DNA of 6,456 nt, taken from assembly GCA_002329285.1 (NCBI GenBank), contig DCTO01000073.1, forward strand, positions 9,199 to 15,654, read 5' to 3'. A program made the translations under genes and the position numbers. Position 1 is the first letter of the stretch. Each line of letters opens with the position of its first letter. Positions 1-6,394 of the stretch are shown one piece after another. This stretch comes from Ruminococcaceae bacterium UBA1438 (GTDB lineage Bacteria > Bacillota > Clostridia > Oscillospirales > Acutalibacteraceae). The notes under the pieces were generated by a model that worked only from the letters and a program-made list of their open reading frames with translations, had not been told where the DNA came from and did not search any database.

Positions 1-656
1 ATTTTTTTTATAAATTCCTCCCCGAAAAGGAAAAGGAAAATTGCCGTTGCTCCTGCAAAAATCGCCGTGAACGGAGCGCCCGCAATATAAATTGCAAGAA
101 TGGATTTCAGCGAATAATCCGCCGCCATTGTGAGCACGGAGCTTAAATCCACCAAAAGACCGTAAAAGAAAAACACAATCACAAAGCCGAAGGCGGAAAG
201 CCTCCACCGCTTTGCAGGCAGGCGCTGAAAAAGCAGCCCCGCAACGAAACCCACCGTGCCGAGGGCAACCATCTGAAACGGTGTCCACACCCCCTGGCCA
301 AACAGAAAGTTTGAAACAAACGCAGAAAGCGCGCCGAGAATATATCCCCTTTCCGCCCCGAGGCAGGCCGCCCCCGCAATCACCACCGCGGCAATCGGCT
401 TGAACTGCGGCGTAAAAAAGAACACGGCGCGCGAAACCACTGCCAGCGCAATCAGCACCGCCATTAAGGAGATTTCCCTTGCCGAGGGGGCGGAGCTTTC
501 ATAGCTGATAAAGAAGGGCAGAAGCGAGGCGATTAAAATCACCGCTGCAATAATATAATAAGAAACGCTGCCGGCAAGCAAAAGCTGCCACAAAACGGCC
601 GCCGCAACCGCAAGCACGGCAAACACGGGAAAGATTATCTTTGAAGCCCTGCTCAT
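1..656 (-). CDS. ECF transporter S component, substrate-binding membrane protein (3' end off the window)
   Basis: The first 218 codons are visible; the reading frame is open to the left edge. S components bind a vitamin or other micronutrient in the membrane and topple to deliver it when docked on EcfT. The ATG at 656-654 overlaps the ATPase stop (ATGA), GGGGAGG lies 4 nt upstream, and no other start is available because an in-frame stop lies at 680-678. Hydrophobic segments fall at about 7-28, 31-51, 61-81, 86-101, 103-119, 125-144, 153-172 and 185-211, so two segments precede the core that starts at REISLMAVLIALAVVSR (60-76). Family-like features are FKPIAAVVIAGA (85-96), GYILGALSAFVSNFLFGQG (104-122), WTPFQM (124-129) and GFVAGLLF (136-143), which I recall from S components encoded beside fused ECF ATPases in Firmicutes. 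The ligand cannot be read; vitamins including cobalamin are possible, but nothing here settles it. Perhaps only a few codons are missing at the C-terminus. Confidence 0.85.
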   Translation of the reverse strand, partial: MSRASKIIFPVFAVLAVAAAVLWQLLLAGSVSYYIIAAVILIASLLPFFISYESSAPSAREISLMAVLIALAVVSRAVFFFTPQFKPIAAVVIAGAACLGAERGYILGALSAFVSNFLFGQGVWTPFQMVALGTVGFVAGLLFQRLPAKRWRLSAFGFVIVFFFYGLLVDLSSVLTMAADYSLKSILAIYIAGAPFTAIFAGATAIFLFLFGEEFIKK

Positions 657-2137
657 AAGCCCTCCCCCTGAACTGCATCATCGGGGCAGATAATTCTTCC
701 GCCCGTCAGCCGCGAGAGTGCGGTTGTGTATATTTTAAGAGAACTGAAAAATTCCCTGCGCGTGCCGACTGCAACAATTTCGCCGTTAAAAAGAAAGGCG
801 CAGTTATCAGCAAAGCTTCCGGCAAATTCCAGATCGTGGGTGACGATAACAACGGTTTTACCCTCCTTGCACAGCGCGCGCAGCATTGCGGCAAGCTCCG
901 GCTTAAAGGCGGCATCAACGCTTTTTGTCGGCTCATCAAGCAGCAGAATATCAGCGCCGCTTTGGAGCGCCTTTGCAAGGGCAAGGCGCTGCGCCTCGCC
1001 GCCGCTCAAGTCAAAGGGATTGCGCGCAAGCAGTGAGGAAAGCCCAAGCCTTTCAAGCAGGCTCTCATCCGAAAGCTCCTCGGCAACGCTGTCCTTCAAA
1101 AACAAAGTGTTAACGTTCTGGGACATATATGCGGTTTTTGCTTTTGCCTTAACCTTGCCGGTATAAGGCTTCAAAACGCCGGCAAGGCATTTTAAAAGCG
1201 TTGTTTTGCCGCTTGAATTTGCGCCGACAATCACGTTTATCCTGCCCCTTTGAGCGGAATAATTCAAATCAAACAGCACATCAGCGCCGCCCTTTTCATA
1301 AGCAAAACAAAGCCCCTTTGCAGAGATTGCCGGCTCTTCCGCAGGAAGCGGCTGAACAGGCTTTGCCATTAGCTTATCCGCGCTTTGTGCCGCCTGTAAA
1401 AAGGTGAGCGGGCGCGAAGAAAGCAGGCGGGTGAACGGCGGCAGAAGCTCCGCCATCGGATTATCTGAATCAAGAAGGCAATTTGCAAATTCCTGCGCAG
1501 AGGAAAACACTTCTCCCTTACCCTCATCAAGAAACAGGATTTTTGAGGCAAGGGGCAGCAAATCAGCGGCGCGATGCTCGCTGATAACAACGGTGACGCC
1601 CTCCTCGCGGTTAAGCCTTGCCACGGCGGAGATAAAGCGCTCCGCCGAAACGGGATCAAGCTGTGAGCACGGCTCATCAAGCACAAGCAAATCCGGCATA
1701 ACCGTCATAACAGAGGCAAGCGCAAGCAGCTGCTTTGCGCCGCCGGAAAGGCTGGCAGTTTTTTCATTAATATATTCATTCAGATTAAACCTGCTTGCAG
1801 TTTCTGCAATTCGCAGTGCAATCTGATTATTCGGCATATCCGTGTTTTGCAGGGGGAATGCAAGCTCGCCCTGCACCGTTTCGGTGACGATGTTGTTTTC
1901 AACATTCTGATTAACAAAGCCTATTTCAGACGCTTCAATTTCAAGCTCTCCCTTGAGAGTGCCAAACGGAGATATTTCTTTTTTCAGCAGGCGCAAAAGG
2001 GTTGATTTGCCGCTGCCGGATTTGCCGCAGACAAGGCAGAAATCGCCCTTTTGGAGCGCAAAATCAATACCGCACAGCGCAGGGCTTTCAGCATCAGGAT
2101 AAGAGAATATTAAATTTTTTGCTTCAAGAAATGCCAT
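653..2137 (-). CDS. ecfA: Fused double-domain ECF transporter ATPase (EcfA1-EcfA2 type)
   Basis: The 494-residue cytoplasmic protein carries two ABC ATPase domains in one chain and powers the ECF importer with the neighbouring EcfT. Domain 1 (about 1-235): Walker A GKSGSGKST (38-46), Q-loop Q77, signature LSGGAKQ (130-136), Walker B LLVLDEP (150-156), D-loop SQLD (158-161), switch H188. A linker of about 35 residues rich in Ala and Pro follows. Domain 2 (about 270-494): Walker A GANSSGKTT (305-313), Q-loop Q340, signature LSGGEAQ (377-383), Walker B ILLLDEP (397-403), D-loop SVD (406-408), switch H434. Domain 2 has a short helical subdomain: 37 residues from Q-loop to signature against 53 in domain 1. 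Its tail (FFSSLKIYTTALSRL, near 463-477) resembles the C-terminal tail I recall for fused clostridial ECF ATPases. All catalytic residues are present in both halves. YkoD-like fused ATPases are the closest named relatives by layout. It overlaps ecfT by 28 bp and the S gene by 4 bp. Confidence 0.93.
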   Translation of the reverse strand: MAFLEAKNLIFSYPDAESPALCGIDFALQKGDFCLVCGKSGSGKSTLLRLLKKEISPFGTLKGELEIEASEIGFVNQNVENNIVTETVQGELAFPLQNTDMPNNQIALRIAETASRFNLNEYINEKTASLSGGAKQLLALASVMTVMPDLLVLDEPCSQLDPVSAERFISAVARLNREEGVTVVISEHRAADLLPLASKILFLDEGKGEVFSSAQEFANCLLDSDNPMAELLPPFTRLLSSRPLTFLQAAQSADKLMAKPVQPLPAEEPAISAKGLCFAYEKGGADVLFDLNYSAQRGRINVIVGANSSGKTTLLKCLAGVLKPYTGKVKAKAKTAYMSQNVNTLFLKDSVAEELSDESLLERLGLSSLLARNPFDLSGGEAQRLALAKALQSGADILLLDEPTKSVDAAFKPELAAMLRALCKEGKTVVIVTHDLEFAGSFADNCAFLFNGEIVAVGTRREFFSSLKIYTTALSRLTGGRIICPDDAVQGEGL

Positions 2138-2967
2138 TTAATATCCTCCTTAAAATCAATAATCACGGGCATTGCCGCAAGGAATATAAAGCCAAGCAGA
2201 GCGGGCAGTGAAAAGCCCTTGATTTCAAGCCCATCCGCAAAAAAGAAATCAAAAGTACCAATTGATTTTGCAAAAAGCTCTGCCGCAAAAAGCAAGAGCA
2301 AAAGCGGCAAAAGCAGATAATCCGCCGTCCTGAGGCGATAGCGGTTATAAAAGCGGCGCTTGCCCTTGCCAAAGCCCTTGGCGCGCATTGCATCCGCCGT
2401 TTCAATGCTTGCCTCAAGGCTGATTGAAACCAAGGCGGAAAATCTGCCGAGGGTGTTTTTAACGCCCTTAACCTCATTTCCGAGCCCGAGCTGGGCATCG
2501 CGGATTTCGGCTGCGGTTTTAAGCATATTCGGAATAAAGCGGAAAACCATTGAAATCATAAGCGCCGTGTTTGGCGCAAGCCTGCCGAAAAGCGAGGTGA
2601 ATCTTTCCGAGCTCATCACCTGCATATAGCAGGAAAACCACATCAGCACCGCCCCCAGCATCAAACCGAGGCAGGCACCGTAAGCCAGGCCCTCCAGATA
2701 AAACGCCCTGCCGAAAAGCGAAAACAGCAAGACGCTGCCGCGCCGCACAAAAAGCATATTGAAAAGCGCCACAGCAGCTGCAAGGGGGAGTGAAAGCTTA
2801 AAAAGCTGCGAAACCGCCGCCCTTCCCCGAAGCCTTAACAGATAGAGAGATGAGAAAGCGAAGGACACCGCCGGATAAACGGGGTTTATAAAAAGCAGGG
2901 TCAGCACAATCACAGCCGCAAAAAAAGAGAAGCAAACGGCAGGATGAAATTTTGAAAATCTATCCAT
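2110..2967 (-). CDS. ecfT: ECF transporter transmembrane coupling protein EcfT
   Basis: EcfT is the membrane scaffold of energy-coupling factor importers; it links the ATPases in the cytoplasm to the substrate-binding S component. The 285-residue product has hydrophobic segments at about 11-30, 32-45, 58-75, 96-117, 216-233 and 253-271. Between them is a long cytosolic helical region with RFIPNML (143-149), EIRDAQ (154-159) and ADAMRAKGFG (191-200). These correspond to the RFIP, E.R.AQ and A.EARG(F/Y) coupling-helix motifs of the CbiQ/EcfT family. The usual Ala-Arg-Gly reads Ala-Lys-Gly in the second motif, and the first is weak (GLG at 161-163). A canonical AAGGAG lies 6 nt before the ATG at 2967. 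The 3' end overlaps the ATPase gene by 28 bp, and the S component gene follows that, so this is a dedicated ECF operon and not the shared group II arrangement near ribosomal protein genes. Confidence 0.92.
   Translation of the reverse strand: MDRFSKFHPAVCFSFFAAVIVLTLLFINPVYPAVSFAFSSLYLLRLRGRAAVSQLFKLSLPLAAAVALFNMLFVRRGSVLLFSLFGRAFYLEGLAYGACLGLMLGAVLMWFSCYMQVMSSERFTSLFGRLAPNTALMISMVFRFIPNMLKTAAEIRDAQLGLGNEVKGVKNTLGRFSALVSISLEASIETADAMRAKGFGKGKRRFYNRYRLRTADYLLLPLLLLLFAAELFAKSIGTFDFFFADGLEIKGFSLPALLGFIFLAAMPVIIDFKEDIKWHFLKQKI
2145..2151 (-). promoter_or_regulatory. Shine-Dalgarno site of the ECF ATPase gene, inside ecfT
   Basis: A perfect AAGGAGG lies 7 nt before the ATG at 2137-2135 and is embedded in the last codons of ecfT. 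It fixes the ATPase start and allows ribosomes finishing ecfT to reinitiate or new ribosomes to load, so the two subunits are probably made in linked amounts. Confidence 0.85.
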
Positions 2968-2990
2968 AGTCTGCTCCTTTTCTTTTATAA

Positions 2991-4019
2991 TTATCTTATT
3001 CTGACATCCTGCTTCGTCTTAAAGCGATAGCCATATTGATCAAGAATGTGCATTTTATTAAGGGCAATCATTGCGCCCTTGCAAACGCAAAGCTCTGCGC
3101 GCGGAGAAATTGAAGCCTTAACGCCGAGCGCCTGTTCAAACAGCTTATCAATTCCATAAAGCTCTGAACAGCCGCCGGTGATAATGACACCGGAGGTTTT
3201 GATATCTGCGGCAAGCTGGGGAGTTGCCCTTTCAAGCAGAAGCGCCGCCGCATCAGTCAGCTCCTGAAAAAGCGGTGCAAGGCAGGTATTAATTTCATTG
3301 CCTGTTACCTCTGCCGCGCCGGGCATTCCGGAAAGCAAATCCCTACCCTTAACCTGCATAACCACATCCTCCTCGCGGGGAACGGCGCAGGCAATGCGGC
3401 GCTTAACCTCCTCAGCAGTTCTGCTACCGATTAAAATGCCGTATTTATCACGCATATATTTTGTGATTTCCTCATCAAAGCGATTGCCGGCGGTGTAAAG
3501 AGTGTCCACCTGATTCATACTGCCCTGGCTGATGACCGCCATATCCGTTGTGCCGCCGCCGATGTCTATAACAAAGCTACCCGTTGGCTGGAGAGGATCA
3601 ACCCCTGCTCCGAATGCGGCGCAAAGCGGCTCTTCAACCAGGCAAACAGACCTTGCCCCTGCCGAGATTATAACCGAAACCAGGGTGCGGCGTTCAACAT
3701 CCGTTGCAAGCGCTGAAACGCAGGCAACAACGCGCGGCTTAAAAATGCTGCGCTTAATAACCTTATTTATAAAGAAATGCACCATTTGCATTGCAATAGA
3801 ATAATTGGTGATGGCGCCGTTCATTATCGGCTGAATTACAGAAACGCCGTTTGGCTCCCTGCCCTCAAGATAATAAGCTCGCCTGCCGGCATATAAAATC
3901 TTTTCGGTTTCATTATCATAAGCAACATAAGACGGCTCATTGACAACAACACCCTTGCCGGGCACGGAAATTGCAATATTGCTTGTGCCGAGATCTATTC
4001 CCAAATCATATCCGAACAT
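2991..4019 (-). CDS. mreB: MreB/Mbl-family bacterial actin (rod-shape protein homologue)
   Basis: MreB-family proteins are ATP-binding actins that form membrane-bound filaments and guide cell-wall synthesis along the cell side. The 342-residue length fits the family. The fold motifs are in order: phosphate-1 loop GIDLGTSN (7-14), the loop region with hydrophobic SIF (91-93) where the membrane-insertion loop of MreB lies, VEEP (128-131) with the catalytic-type glutamate pair, phosphate-2 loop DIGGGTTD (152-159), GNRFDEEI (178-185), IGSRTAEEVK (197-206) and the adenosine motif GVIITGGC (277-284). The adenosine motif has Cys where most MreB proteins have a third Gly, and the segment after it (ELCVCKGA, 309-316) departs from the usual DPLTCVA-like form. 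So it is probably a paralogue (Mbl- or MreBH-like) and not the mreBCD-locus copy. A GAAGG Shine-Dalgarno lies 6 nt before the ATG. No mreC, mreD or min genes adjoin it. The next gene, ecfT, begins 23 bp after the stop, which suggests cotranscription. Confidence 0.88.
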   Translation of the reverse strand: MFGYDLGIDLGTSNIAISVPGKGVVVNEPSYVAYDNETEKILYAGRRAYYLEGREPNGVSVIQPIMNGAITNYSIAMQMVHFFINKVIKRSIFKPRVVACVSALATDVERRTLVSVIISAGARSVCLVEEPLCAAFGAGVDPLQPTGSFVIDIGGGTTDMAVISQGSMNQVDTLYTAGNRFDEEITKYMRDKYGILIGSRTAEEVKRRIACAVPREEDVVMQVKGRDLLSGMPGAAEVTGNEINTCLAPLFQELTDAAALLLERATPQLAADIKTSGVIITGGCSELYGIDKLFEQALGVKASISPRAELCVCKGAMIALNKMHILDQYGYRFKTKQDVRIR

Positions 4020-4057
4020 AAAAAACCTTCAATACAAAAAATAAAACTTATATATAA

Positions 4058-4086
4058 ACTTTACTTTAATTCGCCCTCGTTGTCAA
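4058..4086 (-). promoter_or_regulatory. Possible promoter for mreB inside the recD2 3' end
   Basis: A perfect TTGACA (4086-4081) sits in the last codons of recD2. After exactly 17 bp comes TAAAGT (4063-4058), a 4 of 6 match to TATAAT that keeps the two most conserved positions (A at 2, T at 6) and overlaps the recD2 stop codon. Transcription would start near 4051, about 32 nt before the mreB ATG at 4019. The -10 is imperfect; a TATATA nearby has a spacer too long for this -35. Confidence 0.4.
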
Positions 4087-6286
4087 CTGTTAAGAAATGA
4101 AGCAAAGCGCTGTAACGCCTGCTTTTTTTATCATTATCAACCATTGCAGAAACGGATTGCTCATTGCCAACCAGAACAAGCAGCCGCTTCGCCCTTGTGA
4201 GCGCCGTGTAAAACAAATTGCGAAAGGCAAGCAGAGGCGGCGTTGCAAGCACTGGCATAACAACGGCATCAAATTCAGAGCCCTGGCTTTTATGCACCGT
4301 TAAGGCATAAGCCAAATCAAGCTCTGAAGCATTTTCAATCGAATACATTGCCTCCCTGTCATCAAAGCGGACATTGAGGATGTCCGACGCGCGGTCTATC
4401 CGTGTTAAAATGCCGATATCTCCGTTAAAAACGCCGCTGCCGTTTTCATTGCTTTTAAACCACGGCACATCATAATTGTTTTTAACCTGCATAACCTTAT
4501 CTCCCTCGCGGAAAACAAGCCCCTTAAGCGGCAGCTCTGCCTTGCCCTTTGCAGGGGGATTTAGCCTTTGCTGAAGCAGCACGTTAAGATTCTGCGTGCC
4601 AAGCTCACCCTTTTTGCCGGGGCAAAGCACCTGAATATCATTCACCGGATCAAAGCCATAAGCCTCCGGCAGGCGGCGGGTTACAAGATCAATTAGCTTT
4701 TTTTCAGCATTATATTTTGAATTTTCGCGCAGCATAAAGAAATCGCAATCAGGCGCACTGCCGCTTAAATCCGGCATTTCGCCACGCACAACCCTGTGAG
4801 CGTTTGTGACGATAACGCTTTTCATCGCCTGGCGGAAAACCTTTTCAAGCGCAATAACGGGAATCAGCCCCGATTGTGTTAAATCCCCAAGCACATTGCC
4901 CGCGCCGACGGGCGGCAGCTGATCCTTATCCCCAACCATAATCAGCCTTGCATGAAGCGGAAGCGCATCAAGTAAATCATTGAAAAGCTTTATATCAACC
5001 ATTGAAAGCTCATCAACAATAACGGCATCCACATCAAGCGGATTTTTAAGATTATAAACAAAGGTTGGCTCGCTTGCGCCCTCTTTATATTCCACCTCAA
5101 GAAGGCGGTGAATGGTTTTTGCCTCAAAGCCCGTCAGCTCCGTCATTCTCTTGGCGGCTCTGCCCGTGGGAGCGGCAAGCGCAAAGCGGATCCCGTGGTT
5201 TTTCATCAGGGTGATGATGCCCTTAACCGTTGTTGTTTTGCCTGTTCCCGGGCCGCCGGTCAAAATAAGCATGCCCTTGTTAACGGCAATCTCAATTGCC
5301 TGCCTTTGCTTTTCATCAAGCTCTATTTCATTGGCGCGCTCAAAGGCATAAATCTCGCCCGAGCCAAGCTCCGTTCGCTGCGGCGGATAATTAACCATAA
5401 CCTGAATCCGCTGCGCAACCGCGCTTTCAGCTTCATATAAATCAGGCAGAAACAGGAATTCCCTGCCGCCTATCTTCTCACGGAAAAGGCGCCTTTCCTC
5501 AAGCGCATTATCAACGGCGATTTCAGCCATATCGTCCGTGCATTCAAGATAATTCTTTGCGGTTTTTATAACCGCCGCCCTCGGCAGGCAGGTGTGCCCA
5601 TTGAGATAATTATGCGAAAGAATGTGAACAACAAGCGCCTCTGCGCGCATTTCAAACGCCGGGGGATCGCCGAGATTTTCCGCAATATCTTCCGCCCTTT
5701 CAAATGAATAAATGCCGAAATCAACGGGCTCATAAGGATTTGCCTTAACGATATCGCCCGCTTCCTCTTTGAAAATATTATAAGCGGCAAGCGCTTCCTT
5801 TTGCGTGAGCCCCAGCCCTGTAAGCTCAATAATCACCTCGCGCGAGGCAAACTGCTCTCTGAAGCTTTGCTGAATTTCGCGCGCTTTGTTTTTGCTTATT
5901 CCGTGAATTGAGGCAAGGCGGTTAACATCGTTTTCAATAACCTCAAAGGCATCAGCGCCGAATGCCTCAACAATTTTGATTGCCGTTGCCTCGCGCACGC
6001 CGCGAATGATTCCGCTTGAAAGATAACGCAGAATTCCGGCGGCATCGGTGGGCATTGCAAGCTCAATCCCGGATGCCTTAAACTGCCTGCCAAAGGTTTG
6101 ATGAAACGCCCATTCGCCCGTTAGCGCAACCTCCTGCCCCTCTGCAACGGGCGGAAATTCGCCCACAACGGTTATCGGCTCATCCTCACCCTTGGAGGAA
6201 ATCACCATAACCGTGAAGCCGTTATCCTCATTGCGAAAGGTTATATCCTCAACAACGCCTGTTAACTTTTCGGTTTTCTCTGCCAT
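4061..6286 (-). CDS. recD2: RecD2-type ATP-dependent 5'-3' DNA helicase
   Basis: This is a superfamily 1B helicase that unwinds DNA in the 5'-3' direction; RecD2 acts in repair and replication-fork upkeep in bacteria, independently of RecBC. With the start at 6286 it has 741 residues, in the range of known RecD2 proteins (about 700-800). In that numbering: an N-terminal OB-like region begins MAEKTEKLTGVVEDITFRNE; helix-hairpin-helix segments follow at about 95-175. The motor has a Q-motif-like LDEKQRQAI (323-331), Walker A GGPGTGKTTT (344-353), motif Ia APTGRAAKRM (372-381), Walker B VDELSMVD (424-431), motif III GDKDQLPPVGAGN (452-464), VFRQ (483-486), motif V-type LTVHKSQGSEFD (662-673) and motif VI YTALTRAKR (693-701). 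All catalytic motifs look intact. The start at 6286 is chosen over the ATG at 6334 because it has GGTGA 5 nt upstream, and because the extra 16 residues are hydrophobic, start inside the terminator tail and lie upstream of the likely -10. The gene stands 41 bp before mreB on the same strand. Confidence 0.95.
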   Translation of the reverse strand: MAEKTEKLTGVVEDITFRNEDNGFTVMVISSKGEDEPITVVGEFPPVAEGQEVALTGEWAFHQTFGRQFKASGIELAMPTDAAGILRYLSSGIIRGVREATAIKIVEAFGADAFEVIENDVNRLASIHGISKNKAREIQQSFREQFASREVIIELTGLGLTQKEALAAYNIFKEEAGDIVKANPYEPVDFGIYSFERAEDIAENLGDPPAFEMRAEALVVHILSHNYLNGHTCLPRAAVIKTAKNYLECTDDMAEIAVDNALEERRLFREKIGGREFLFLPDLYEAESAVAQRIQVMVNYPPQRTELGSGEIYAFERANEIELDEKQRQAIEIAVNKGMLILTGGPGTGKTTTVKGIITLMKNHGIRFALAAPTGRAAKRMTELTGFEAKTIHRLLEVEYKEGASEPTFVYNLKNPLDVDAVIVDELSMVDIKLFNDLLDALPLHARLIMVGDKDQLPPVGAGNVLGDLTQSGLIPVIALEKVFRQAMKSVIVTNAHRVVRGEMPDLSGSAPDCDFFMLRENSKYNAEKKLIDLVTRRLPEAYGFDPVNDIQVLCPGKKGELGTQNLNVLLQQRLNPPAKGKAELPLKGLVFREGDKVMQVKNNYDVPWFKSNENGSGVFNGDIGILTRIDRASDILNVRFDDREAMYSIENASELDLAYALTVHKSQGSEFDAVVMPVLATPPLLAFRNLFYTALTRAKRLLVLVGNEQSVSAMVDNDKKSRRYSALLHFLTVDNEGELK

Positions 6287-6291
6287 AACAA

Positions 6292-6296
6292 TCACC
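6292..6296 (-). promoter_or_regulatory. Shine-Dalgarno site that sets the recD2 start
   Basis: GGTGA on the minus strand lies 5 nt before the ATG at 6286-6284. The alternative in-frame ATG at 6334 is preceded only by an A/T run from the terminator tail and has no purine-rich site. The choice of 6286 as start rests mainly on this. Confidence 0.7.
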
Positions 6297-6322
6297 GAAC
6301 AAATTAATAAATACTGAAAGAT

Positions 6323-6331
6323 ATAATAACA
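6323..6331 (-). promoter_or_regulatory. Extended -10 promoter candidate for recD2
   Basis: The minus strand reads TGTTATTAT here, which is TG-N-TATTAT: an extended -10 element with one mismatch to TATAAT. A start of transcription would fall near 6316, leaving a leader of about 30 nt before the recD2 start at 6286. No good -35 is visible; the position 17 bp upstream is TTTATT and lies in the T-rich tail of the preceding terminator. The placement just after a terminator and before a gene supports it, but the region is so AT-rich that chance matches are easy. Confidence 0.45.
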
Positions 6332-6334
6332 CAT

Positions 6335-6382
6335 TAATAAATAAAAATAAAGAACACGAGGGAGAAAAATTCCCTCGTGTTC
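6335..6382 (-). terminator. Rho-independent terminator of the glutamine synthetase gene
   Basis: On the minus strand a perfect 12-bp stem (GAACACGAGGGA at 6382-6371 as its complement pair, with the matching arm at 6363-6352) encloses a 7-nt loop at 6364-6370. It is followed directly by a T-rich tail (TTTATTTTTATTTATT). The hairpin starts 12 bp after the TAA stop at 6395. In the plus direction the stem is followed by GAAAAAGCGG, not by a T run, so it works best for the minus strand. Confidence 0.9.
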
Positions 6383-6394
6383 GAAAAAGCGGTT

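Noticed and set aside
179..403. Small overlapping frames on both strands near the left end
   Set aside because: They overlap the S component frame, which has clear membrane segments and family-like motifs across the same bases.
726..1166. Plus-strand open frame of 146 codons opposite the ATPase gene
   Set aside because: It lies entirely within the second ABC domain coding sequence on the other strand, has no family-like motifs and is explained by the base composition of the real gene.
1404..1826. Plus-strand open frame of 140 codons opposite the first ABC domain
   Set aside because: Low-complexity Ser/Arg-rich product, antisense to conserved Walker B and signature codons; a shadow of the ATPase gene.
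2968..2990. Riboswitch or separate promoter before the ECF operon
   Set aside because: Only 23 bp lie between mreB and ecfT and most of it is the Shine-Dalgarno region; there is no room for an aptamer.
4041..4060. Palindromic TTATATATAA followed by T-rich sequence between recD2 and mreB, as a terminator
   Set aside because: The palindrome is only 10 bp with no loop and no G or C pairs, so a stable hairpin is not expected; it fits AT-rich promoter-type DNA better.
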